A program made the translations under genes and the position numbers. Below the pieces are notes generated by a model. The model did no database searches. It was given only the letters and a program-made list of their open reading frames with translations, and was not told the origin of the DNA. From Coemansia sp. RSA 1804 (taxonomy: Eukaryota; Kickxellomycota; Kickxellomycetes; Kickxellales; Kickxellaceae), in the NCBI GenBank assembly GCA_027578815.1, contig JANBTH010000662.1:1-12966 (forward strand): a stretch of 12,966 nt of DNA. The letters run 5' to 3'. Position 1 is the first letter of the stretch. Each line of letters starts with the position of its first letter. Shown here one piece after another: positions 1 to 7,413 of the stretch.

Positions 1-449
1 CAGAAAGAAAAAGAAATTAAAACTCCATTTCACCTTTTACTTTTCTTTACGTAAAAGAAAGCCACAAGTTGTTTGGAAATTGCTTCTGTGTCCTACAAAA
101 AGGGTTTTTCTGTATGGCAGGGTGTTTATTTTATTTACTCGGTGACAAGTGGTGGTCCTTCTGAGTGCATAACGACACATGCAATTGTTACAAATCGAAG
201 CGCGAACATATCTGAGGCTTCCGTACATGTCCATTGCACCAGAATACTGAATCTTGCAAGCAATTCTCTCTGTTTTTTCCTATCACATCACAAAACTCGC
301 TTTTCTATTTGTTTCAGACAATACCCAGGTAAAAAAGTTCTGGCACCAAAAAAATAATCCGATTCTCTCCCCAACTTCCACTTTTTTCTTTTGCCCAAGA
401 TGTAAGAAAATCTCGTCATTTTCCTGCTTCCATCGTGTTTGTTCCATCC
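1..449. other. AT-rich intergenic stretch, no supported gene
   Basis: This stretch is AT-rich with several A/T runs, and its short open frames on either strand have no coding character. Splice-like signals are visible: a pyrimidine-rich acceptor-like run ending in CAG at 315-317 and a donor-like CAG|GTAAAA at 326-334. They would bracket only 11 bases. Either they are coincidental, or they belong to a spliced transcript that enters from the left edge. I see no RNA gene or repeat here. Confidence 0.5.
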
Positions 450-563
450 ATGGAGGAGGGGGATGTCATTTCGGTTGATCCTAACGCATCCGTCGCGTCA
501 CATGGGCAGAAGGCCGCACACATTTGCCAGCCGCCAGCTGATCCGGCTTCCAGTAATCCATGA
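450..563 (+). CDS. possible 37-codon ORF or leader exon upstream of the 606-residue gene
   Basis: An ATG at 450 opens 37 codons ending in TGA at 561-563. The local base composition is clearly more GC-rich than the flanks, and the peptide (starting MEEGDVISVDPNASV) has a normal protein composition. A GTAATC at 553 could act as a splice donor. The acceptor-like run ending at 625 would then continue the frame for only six codons before TGA. The stronger acceptor-like run ending at 806 would join out of frame with the downstream gene. It is too short for the usual ORF cutoffs. It could be a short gene, an upstream ORF, or the first exon of something I cannot reconstruct. No family is recognised. 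Confidence 0.2.
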   Translation: MEEGDVISVDPNASVASHGQKAAHICQPPADPASSNP

Positions 564-705
564 TCTGATTTGCAAGGGATTTGAGGGGGGAGATTCTTGG
601 CAATCCCCTATTGTATTTTCATCAGCGGACGTCACTGTGTGGTGATGAATGGGACAAGTGGAGGTTTTTATTTTTTGCCTTGAAGAGAGTTTCATCAATC
701 ATCAA

Positions 706-772
706 TCTATTCTGCTATTCTTGTCTCCGCTTCTATAGTCTTTCCCATTTTCTTCCCTTTTCCCTTAATTCC
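706..772 (+). promoter_or_regulatory. pyrimidine-rich leader before the 606-residue gene
   Basis: A C/T-dominated stretch runs to about 35 bases upstream of the ATG at 808. CT-rich blocks just upstream of the start are common in promoters and leaders of fungal genes. The run TTTTTCAG immediately before the ATG also resembles a 3' splice site, so a 5'-UTR intron is possible. No convincing TATA box is visible nearby. Confidence 0.4.
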
Positions 773-807
773 ACAAGATCGAGTTGTTGAATTTCGCCTT
801 TTTCAGA

Positions 808-2628
808 ATGGGGCTGCGAGAGAAAGCGGACTTTAGTCTTCAGGCCGTGACTTTGTTTGTGGCACTGCTGACTGCCCTGTTTCTATGCGCCGCACGACAC
901 TACACGTCAGACTGGCGCGACCGGCGGGTGTTCCGAAAGCACCTTGCCAGAACACAGAACCGCCTAAAGCCCGGCGAAACCAAAGAGGCATCGACTTCTA
1001 ACAGCGAAACGGACGGCACGCTCCGCAGCAGTCGCCGACAGTGGAAGCGGTTTGTAGCAGCGCTTCCGTTTATGCCTCTGGCAACAGCGTACGTGGCTGT
1101 GCGGATAGCGTGGGACGTGTTTGAGCTGCTTGTGTTCTGCGCAATTGATGGCGCCAGGGACGCTGCCACCAATGCAGTGCGGGTTGTGCGGGTGCTCGGT
1201 GTGTTTGCCTACAGCCAGTCGGTGCGCCTTCTGGTTGAGTTTGACGTCAGACGCCGGGCGCAGGATATGCTTATAGCTGTGGTGGAGAACACGGTTGTCT
1301 GGCTTTTCCAAACTGCGTTTCCTGCGCTGGGCGCGCTTGGCGACCGCTGTGCGCAGCAGCTCCGCTTGTTTGCTGGCTGGTGGGCCAGGCGTGGCGGTCC
1401 CTGGCTCACTGACACCATTGAGCGTCTGGTTGTCGGCGCTGTTGTTCCTTCCTTTCTGTGGGCCTCCGGCGCACTCCAAGTGCTGTGTGCCAGAGCGCTT
1501 TGGCTTGGAACGCGGATTGTGCAGGCTGCGACTATTCTGGCAAACGACCTCTCCCGCGACGTTGCCATTGCCTATGCCTGGATCACACATGCTGTGTCGT
1601 GGCTGACTAGCCACCAGCGCTGGTGGCTTAATTCCGACTGGATCCGCCTGATTTCCCTCCATCTTGTGCCGTCCGCCGAGCGTCTGCGAGAAATATATTG
1701 CATTCTTAAGGACGCAATACTGCCACGCTGCGCTTTACTTCTTTGCCAAGCGTACACGAACGCAGTGGTTCCGCTTGGACGCCAGCTGTTTCGCTATGCA
1801 GACCATGTGCTGCAAATTGCTGTTGGTGCAGGTATCCGTATCTACAAGGGCCTCATCGTTGCCAAGCCAGCATTGCTTGAGCTTCTGGAGCTGCTTTCGC
1901 GGGTTGACTTTTACGCACCGGCAGTCAGCACATTTATTTGGGTTTCCGAGAATGTCGCGCCCGCCATTGTTCGGGGGCCCCGGCATGCATGGCGTGCCTT
2001 TTATGCGTGGACCAAACAATCGGCGTGGATTGTGGGTGTTCTGTGGGACGCGTATGCGCGGCTCAGGGACTATTTGCTTGTTCCCTTCACACACGCGTTG
2101 TTCCGCGGATGCACGGCTCTCTGGCAGAGCATTGTGCGCAGCTCTATTTCAATCGCTGCGTGGCGCTGGCTGGCAACCGTTGCCTGGCCCCTTGTTTCCC
2201 AGGCGTTTGCGCACTGTCTGCGCGAGTCCGACCGGCTTTTTGCTGCGCTATCGGCCAGACTTTGGGAGCTGCTTTGCACCCAGGGTGTGCTGTTCAGCAG
2301 ATGGTACGCACATTGTACCCTACTATTGGGTGACACGGTTGGCTGGATGTACGATGTGTTGTGCGCTGCTTGCTTGTGGCTGCAAGCGAACGGTTCCGCT
2401 GTGGTTGCCGCTGTTTGGCCGCTTGTGTGCCGTGGCTTCGATGACGGCGTCGATGCGATGCGCGACGTTTACAGGCGGCTTCTTGTTGCGATGGATAATG
2501 CGGTTGCCGCGGTTGGCGATAAAGTCGTTGAGTTGGCACGCAAGGGCACCGTTCACGATGAGACACATGCTCACGGCCACAATTCGCCCACCAAACCAGG
2601 TGCGACACACGATGTCAAGAATGAGTGA
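808..2628 (+). CDS. tryptophan-rich multi-helix membrane-associated protein, unknown function
   Basis: This is a 606-residue uninterrupted ORF. The frame is open back to 769, but 808 is the first ATG; the upstream TTG codons are not plausible eukaryotic starts. Residues about 9-29 form a hydrophobic segment typical of a signal anchor. Residues 34-80 are a charged, hydrophilic linker. From 80 to about 575 the protein is almost all amphipathic or hydrophobic helix, very rich in Trp, Leu, Val, Ala and Arg, with few strongly polar stretches. Proline recurs in a short hydrophobic context (V/A-x-P-hydrophobic) at residues 171, 214, 322, 384, 426, 461 and 538. Several spacings are 35-43 residues, suggesting degenerate helical repeats. 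Two copies are alike: VAWPLVSQAF near 458 and AVWPLVCRGF near 535. The last 30 residues are polar and His/Asp-rich. I do not recognise the family. A membrane- or lipid-associated helical repeat protein is an inference. It lies 743 bp upstream of the receptor cluster with no evident functional link. Confidence 0.8.
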   Translation: MGLREKADFSLQAVTLFVALLTALFLCAARHYTSDWRDRRVFRKHLARTQNRLKPGETKEASTSNSETDGTLRSSRRQWKRFVAALPFMPLATAYVAVRIAWDVFELLVFCAIDGARDAATNAVRVVRVLGVFAYSQSVRLLVEFDVRRRAQDMLIAVVENTVVWLFQTAFPALGALGDRCAQQLRLFAGWWARRGGPWLTDTIERLVVGAVVPSFLWASGALQVLCARALWLGTRIVQAATILANDLSRDVAIAYAWITHAVSWLTSHQRWWLNSDWIRLISLHLVPSAERLREIYCILKDAILPRCALLLCQAYTNAVVPLGRQLFRYADHVLQIAVGAGIRIYKGLIVAKPALLELLELLSRVDFYAPAVSTFIWVSENVAPAIVRGPRHAWRAFYAWTKQSAWIVGVLWDAYARLRDYLLVPFTHALFRGCTALWQSIVRSSISIAAWRWLATVAWPLVSQAFAHCLRESDRLFAALSARLWELLCTQGVLFSRWYAHCTLLLGDTVGWMYDVLCAACLWLQANGSAVVAAVWPLVCRGFDDGVDAMRDVYRRLLVAMDNAVAAVGDKVVELARKGTVHDETHAHGHNSPTKPGATHDVKNE

Positions 2629-3254
2629 CGGGCTCTTTTTTCATTTCTATTGTATTATACTTCCGTTGTAGTGTTTATATGTACAAAAATCACCAGCTTT
2701 TATTGTTTGTAGTCCCCATGTACTTATTTCTATCAGAGTTGCTGTTTCGTGTCTGCTTGCGCAGAATGTGCAGAGATAGATCGAAAAGCTGCTGTTAATC
2801 TTGCTTCTTTAGGAATTGCAGATTAGATCTTTCCAAATAGCTGCATCGATAAGCCGAGTGCTTTCTTGTTTTGTAAACAGCCAGGCAAAAGACGATGGGA
2901 CTCGAGGGTATAGTTGAATAGGAGTAGAAAATCCCGTGCAAACAATGTTTTCATAATTGCCTATTGCAGAAATCAATTAAACAAGAGAATACTAACGGGC
3001 TCTCTCTTATTTGGAGCTGATTCGTCGGTTGTGTTGGACACCAGATATTCTAGTCCATATCAATAGGCGGATACGCTGCTGGAAACTCGATTGGGATTTA
3101 CAATCAACTACGGGTGGACACCTAATTTTTCGCTCTATTCCGTGCGGCTGCATAATATTAAAAATGCTAAGCAGTCCTTCCTTTTCTTCATCTTACAGTT
3201 CCACCCTTCTTCTTCCTGCATTGCCATTTGAATGTTGGGCAATACGGAGCCAAA

Positions 3255-3260
3255 TATAAA
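3255..3260 (+). promoter_or_regulatory. TATA box of the first receptor gene
   Basis: TATAAA lies 112 bp upstream of the ATG at 3372, a usual distance for a fungal gene with a short leader. A second A/T-rich candidate (TATATATTATAAA, about 3343-3354) is too close to the ATG to serve unless the leader is almost absent. Confidence 0.45.
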
Positions 3261-3274
3261 CAGAGCACGCTCTG
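3261..3274. promoter_or_regulatory. 14-bp palindrome next to the TATA box
   Basis: CAGAGC and GCTCTG form a perfect 6-bp inverted repeat around the 2-bp centre AC, directly abutting the TATAAA. The position would suit a dimeric DNA-binding protein or a start-site element. No matching copy was noticed upstream of the other receptor genes, so a function is only a guess. Confidence 0.25.
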
Positions 3275-3371
3275 CCAGCCTAACTGACAATAATGGCCCT
3301 CCTGCTCTGATTGTTCGCTTTCTCTTGCTACTTTTTGTATACTATATATTATAAACTGATATTGTTGCATT

Positions 3372-4628
3372 ATGACCTTTCCAGATCTTGCGCTAGAGCA
3401 GAAACGCGTGTTGGCGGCAACGTCAATGGACATCGGGCTCGATCCGCGCAACACCGCCGACCTTGTGGTGGTGGTGTTGCTGTCGTGCATATTTGCAATA
3501 AACCTTGTTGCCGTTGTGTTCCTGATATTCAACCGCAAGTACCCGCCACTAAGGTCCAAAAGCCCAGTGCTCATGGTGATTATGTTTGTAGCCTCGGTGT
3601 TCTGGTTTGTTGGCGACCTGCAGGTCAATGGGCATGTGACGCTGGCTGGCTCGGTATTCACCAACTGCCGGGGCTTCGGATTCTGGGTGCGTGTGCTTCT
3701 GGGCATCTGCACAGTCACCGCCGTGGTAGCCATCCGCACCCACGCCTTCTACCACGTATTCACGCTGACCCTGCCGCTTCGCAGTTGGCGCTTCGTGCTG
3801 CCAATCATCGTCTACTTTACATGCATCCTGGTGTTCGGCATTGTTGCCATGGCCCTCAGTCCGTCCAAATCGGCAGAATACGTTCCGCAGCTGGATGTGT
3901 GCAATCTGGACGAGCCGTTCAAAATCACCATCTTTGTGTTCATCTGGGTGTCGCTTGCATTTGTTGCATTCCTGACGTGGATGATCCGCAACATCAAGAG
4001 CTCCTTCAGGGAGACCTGGGAAATGGTGTTTGCCTGTGTCATTGTTCTCGGCGCAATGACGTTCAACAGCGCTGTCCAGTTCTCGCACCCCAGATACCCG
4101 CTTGAGCGCAAGTACCGCGTGGTCTCGACCCTCTTTGACATGGCGTGTGTCAACGCCCTGTGGTGGGGCGTCCTGGCCAAGCCGTTATTCAACTGTCTAT
4201 TCAGACGCGAGGCGTACTTGAAGGCGTGGATATCGAAGCTCCGGCGGGATGGTCTGCAGCGGGAGTACGAGGTCGAGAGCGAGCACGACGAGTACCGGAA
4301 GCAAAACGCTACCAGCGACGCTACGTTTGTCAAGGGCTCTTCATCGGCTGGCCTCAACGGATTCTTCTACCAAAGCAGTCTGGATGAGAACATGTGGAAA
4401 GACGAGGATGGCATTGCTGAGGCCTACAAGCGGGTAACCGGCTCGTCATCCTGGTTTGGGGAACAGAACAACCGGCGAGGAGCTCAAAACGCCGGTGCAG
4501 ATAGGGAGCTGGCTATGATACACCAGTCCAACGACACATACTCTACCATCTGGCTGCCGTCGGCAGATGGATCCCATGGCAACAACGTATATATGCTGGA
4601 TGACTTTGGCGGACGGCGGATTTTGTAA
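3372..4628 (+). CDS. seven-transmembrane receptor-like protein, long-tailed paralog (418 aa)
   Basis: This is a single-exon 418-residue protein. Residues 1-30 form a polar N-terminus without a signal peptide. TM helices lie at about 31-53, 66-84, 103-121, 141-162, 185-205, 219-237 and 250-272. Cys99 at the start of TM3 and Cys177 in extracellular loop 2 match the conserved GPCR disulfide. Other landmarks are KYPPLRSK in loop 1, WFVGDLQVNGHV at the end of TM2, RNIKSSFRE in loop 3, and AKP at the end of TM7. DGLQREY (293-299) follows TM7. The short cytoplasmic loops and the KP at the TM7 end recall class C and plant/fungal RGS-7TM receptors more than rhodopsin-type ones, since DRY and NPxxY are absent. 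The 119-residue hydrophilic tail (300-418) has no RGS domain or other known domain. Over the first 100 residues 56 are identical to the 4858-5889 product and 55 to the 10207-11469 product. It is probably a plasma-membrane orphan receptor coupled to heterotrimeric G protein; the ligand is unknown. Confidence 0.85.
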   Translation: MTFPDLALEQKRVLAATSMDIGLDPRNTADLVVVVLLSCIFAINLVAVVFLIFNRKYPPLRSKSPVLMVIMFVASVFWFVGDLQVNGHVTLAGSVFTNCRGFGFWVRVLLGICTVTAVVAIRTHAFYHVFTLTLPLRSWRFVLPIIVYFTCILVFGIVAMALSPSKSAEYVPQLDVCNLDEPFKITIFVFIWVSLAFVAFLTWMIRNIKSSFRETWEMVFACVIVLGAMTFNSAVQFSHPRYPLERKYRVVSTLFDMACVNALWWGVLAKPLFNCLFRREAYLKAWISKLRRDGLQREYEVESEHDEYRKQNATSDATFVKGSSSAGLNGFFYQSSLDENMWKDEDGIAEAYKRVTGSSSWFGEQNNRRGAQNAGADRELAMIHQSNDTYSTIWLPSADGSHGNNVYMLDDFGGRRIL

Positions 4629-4715
4629 CTGTTTATCACACAAGACAAATCAAATATACTACCTCCCAAATGGTTTGAATTCCCTGTTTTTTCCTTTCTT
4701 CAAGGGGCTTTGGCT

Positions 4716-4721
4716 AATAAA
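4716..4721 (+). terminator. polyadenylation signal of the receptor gene at 3372-4628
   Basis: AATAAA lies 88 bp after the stop codon, followed by an A/T-rich stretch. It sits in the 229-bp space between two convergent receptor genes, so the 3' ends of the two transcripts probably touch or overlap. Confidence 0.45.
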
Positions 4722-4766
4722 TTATTGTAATATAAATAGAAAGCAAATCCCCTCCTAATTCACTCA

Positions 4767-4772
4767 TTTATT
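4767..4772 (-). terminator. polyadenylation signal of the receptor gene at 4858-5889
   Basis: On the minus strand this reads AATAAA, 85 bp past the stop codon. It mirrors the plus-strand signal 45 bp away. Confidence 0.45.
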
Positions 4773-4857
4773 GCCATTACACACGCATCAAAAAAGTACA
4801 AACACTTTCATTTTAGAAAAAAAGGAAAAAAACATTAGACGGCTGCTGGCACACCGA

Positions 4858-5889
4858 TCAGTTTCCATAGCGGAACGACATTCTGCTGCCGGTGGTCTGG
4901 ATGCTGTTGCTGTCCTTCACTTCCGGAACCTCCTTGTACTGGTCCATATTGCCATCCTGGTTTGCGTACATCGTCTGGCTGCTCGACACCTGGTACTCTT
5001 TCTGGAGACCGTCTTCGCACAGCTTGGTCATCCACTCGTGCAAGTACTGCTGACGCCTAAACAGGCACTGGAAGAAGGGCTTGGCCATGATTCCCCACCA
5101 TATGGCGTTGCAGGCAGCGGTGTCGAATATTGTCGACGCAATGCGGTACTTGCTCTTGAACGGGTAGTAAGGGTGGGCGAACTGCATGGCGGTGTTGAAT
5201 ATCAGCGCAGTGAACATGATGACGAGAGAGAAGACCATCTCTCGCAGCTCTCTGAACGAACTCTTGATATTGCGGTTCCTCCAGGTGATGACGCTGGTGA
5301 ATCCGTCCATGACCCAGAGGAGCACGTAGATGGTGATCTTGAGGGGCTTGTCCATGCTGCACAGATCCAAGTGCGGAACGTACTCAACCGACTTTGACGG
5401 GCTCAGGACGGAAATGACAATTCCGATGGCAAGAAGACACGCGAAGAATGTGCCGATGGGCAGGAAGAACCGGAATCCGCGGGCAGGCAGACTGCGGACA
5501 AATATACGGTAGAAGATGTAGGCGCGGATGGAAATCAGACCGGTTATATTGCAAACACCCAGCAGAATGCGCACCCAGAAGCCGTAGCCCCGACAGTCAG
5601 TCAGAGACGAGTTGACCAGCGTTACATGCCCATTCACCTGCAGGTCGCCGATAAACCAGCAAGCAGACGAGATGTACATGACCACCAGGATAAGCGGGCC
5701 CTTGGACCGGATTGGCGGGTAGTTGCGGTTAATTAGAACAAACAGTGTGGCAAGAAGGTTTATTCCGTAGATGCACGACAGCAGAATCACTATCACCAGG
5801 TCGCCGGTGTAGCGCATGTCGAGGGACATGCCCAGCGACTGTGCCGCCATTACCCGTATTTTCTCAACCTCGGGGTTTGGATAGGTCAT
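4858..5889 (-). CDS. seven-transmembrane receptor-like protein, short-tailed paralog (343 aa)
   Basis: This single-exon gene starts at the ATG whose complement ends at 5889. The start matches the paralogs, with MTYPNPEVEK aligning to MTFPDLALEQ and MAFPDRELEQ. It has the family's full 299-residue core: seven TM helices at the same positions as its neighbours, Cys99 and Cys177, GDLQVNGHVTL, RNIKSSFRE, AKP at the end of TM7, and DGLQKEY. Residue 26 is Arg but the usual Pro25 is Met. The tail is only 44 residues and ends GSRMSFRYGN. This end is shared with the 7414-8445 product, which argues that the stop is genuine and not a truncation. Over the first 100 residues 52 are identical to that paralog. 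It is a likely orphan plasma-membrane receptor; no RGS or other effector domain is present. It is convergent with the 3372-4628 gene. Confidence 0.85.
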   Translation of the reverse strand: MTYPNPEVEKIRVMAAQSLGMSLDMRYTGDLVIVILLSCIYGINLLATLFVLINRNYPPIRSKGPLILVVMYISSACWFIGDLQVNGHVTLVNSSLTDCRGYGFWVRILLGVCNITGLISIRAYIFYRIFVRSLPARGFRFFLPIGTFFACLLAIGIVISVLSPSKSVEYVPHLDLCSMDKPLKITIYVLLWVMDGFTSVITWRNRNIKSSFRELREMVFSLVIMFTALIFNTAMQFAHPYYPFKSKYRIASTIFDTAACNAIWWGIMAKPFFQCLFRRQQYLHEWMTKLCEDGLQKEYQVSSSQTMYANQDGNMDQYKEVPEVKDSNSIQTTGSRMSFRYGN

Positions 5890-6730
5890 GGCTGGCTGTA
5901 ATACAACAATACAATACTATGTGGAATATTATTTGAAGAGAAAGGCAAAGAAAAATGAAAGCGTAACAATGTCGATTCAGCACGAACGGTTAACAGACCG
6001 AGCGGAGGAGAAGAAGTGGAAGGCAATCTTCATTTATTATATCGAAAACCAAAGAAAAATCCAAAAGAATAAGGTGGAATTAACGGCCAGGCTACCATGA
6101 ACATTTTTTGTATTTCTTGTCCTTCAAAATATGCTTTGTGGACCTTCACCGCAACAACAACAGATATTAGAAAATCTAGTATTGCATTGTTGGGAAAAAA
6201 ATGAAAGGGGCCTTGTTACCGGGACCCAATTGAAAGCGCAGATGCCAATGTGGATGCAGCAAGTTATGCATCCTTTCATTTTGAAGATGTCTTCAGCTTT
6301 AAAGGATCCTTTCCCAATAACGCACGTGTCTATATGCGCACTTTTTTTTAGAACAGGTTCTGGTCTGTCTGCATGTTTTTTATCACGAACTCTCCAGGAA
6401 CCACCATGGCTCATAGCGTACCAAAATGTTTCTTTTTGCACTCTCCCATTTCCTGGGACCTAGTAGCACCCCCCAAACACTAGCCGGATTGCCACTTTTC
6501 CGAATACAAAACATTGATCCTGTTACACGATCGGCTTTGTTGTAGACGGCAAATGCGGCATGCATACAGAATGCAATTGCACAAAGCGTCGAGTACAGTC
6601 GAGTTGGATTTATCCCGAATCCAATTGGGAATTGCACAAAGTAACGTCCGAGGTCGGTAAAAAAAAAGCATTTGCAGGCAGAATGGATGTTACATGTAAA
6701 GCCACAAAACACAATTACCAAATGAGGCAA

Positions 6731-6764
6731 GACAGACAAACAGACAGACAAACACTGACAGACA
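6731..6764. repeat. degenerate GACA/AACA microsatellite
   Basis: Tandem tetranucleotide units (GACA, AACA) run through this stretch with a few interruptions. It is a simple repeat likely to vary in length between strains. It lies in the spacer and disrupts no supported gene. Confidence 0.7.
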
Positions 6765-7289
6765 CTTGCCGTTGGCCAAAATAACCAACCGATAAACGCG
6801 CTTTTGTTGGCCCACCTTTTCCTTTTTTTTCCTTTATAGAACAGGGATTGTTTTCGCATGCATATTTATTTGGATTGCCACTTGTTTTTTATTTTCGTTT
6901 CTTTTTTTTTGACCCATGTGCGGCAAGTTTAAAAGTGCGATAAACAAGATTAAAACAATAAAATGTAAAGACAGGTTCTGTGAGACACTATGCCTTCTTT
7001 TATCGAAAGCATGCATGGTGGTTAATCAACGACATTGTTGCATGCGGATACGGACTTTTTTCTATATCGAAGTCTATGGCTTTATTTATTTTTTGCCAAC
7101 TCCGTTGTTTATCATTAAAATTTTTTTTGGCAGGGATTGAAGTTTTGTGGCCAACCAATGCTGTGGGTCAATAACGCAATTTATGACATCCTCCACGCCT
7201 AGAACAAGTTTGTTGCAATCCTCGTCATCCGCACAAAGTTTGTCGGACAGCCTTTTGATTGCTTAGGACGATAAATAAAAGCGAACAGG

Positions 7290-7295
7290 TTTATT
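7290..7295 (-). terminator. polyadenylation signal of the receptor gene at 7414-8445
   Basis: On the minus strand this reads AATAAA, about 119 bp after the stop codon at 7414-7416. Confidence 0.35.
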
Positions 7296-7413
7296 TGCCT
7301 TTTTGCACTTATCTTGCACAGTTTCCAATAAAAAAGGCATTGGTTCTGTTGATGTTTTCAAAAAGTACATAAATGCGGTGTTGCGCGGAATCAAAGAAAA
7401 CTGAAAAAACACA

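Larger units (their letters stand above)
2629..3371. other. intergenic region between the 606-residue gene and the first receptor gene
   Basis: This is 743 bp of AT-rich sequence. The 3' flank of the upstream gene is T-rich but shows no AATAAA close to the stop. The right half contains the promoter elements of the receptor gene (TATA box, short palindrome and small upstream ORF), listed separately. I see no other gene or RNA. Confidence 0.5.
5890..7413. other. 1.5-kb intergenic region between the two minus-strand receptor genes
   Basis: This AT-rich spacer holds the promoter of the 4858-5889 gene on its left and the 3' flank of the 7414-8445 gene on its right. A minus-strand A/T-rich TATA candidate lies around 6036-6045. 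It also holds a degenerate GACA tract (6731-6764) and a 12-bp direct repeat AATTGCACAAAG at 6575-6586 and 6630-6641. Two overlapping open frames (110 codons plus strand from 6131; 158 codons minus strand from 6859) lack coding signatures. A 58-codon open frame without a start lies on the minus strand at 7086-7262. I see no confirmed gene, RNA or transposon ends. Confidence 0.45.

Noticed and set aside
784..807. Eight-codon N-terminal extension of the 606-residue gene from a TTG
   Set aside because: TTG is not a credible start in a eukaryote. The hydrophobic anchor begins properly after the ATG at 808, and the upstream bases look like leader or splice-site sequence.
1664..2671. 335-codon frame overlapping the 606-residue gene on the same strand
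   Set aside because: It overlaps the longer ORF in another frame, has an odd Cys/Arg/Phe-rich composition and starts inside the larger gene.
6131..6859. Overlapping 110-codon plus and 158-codon minus frames in the spacer
   Set aside because: Neither resembles a known protein. The minus frame runs through the GACA microsatellite and poly-T runs, and the two overlap at 6383-6463.
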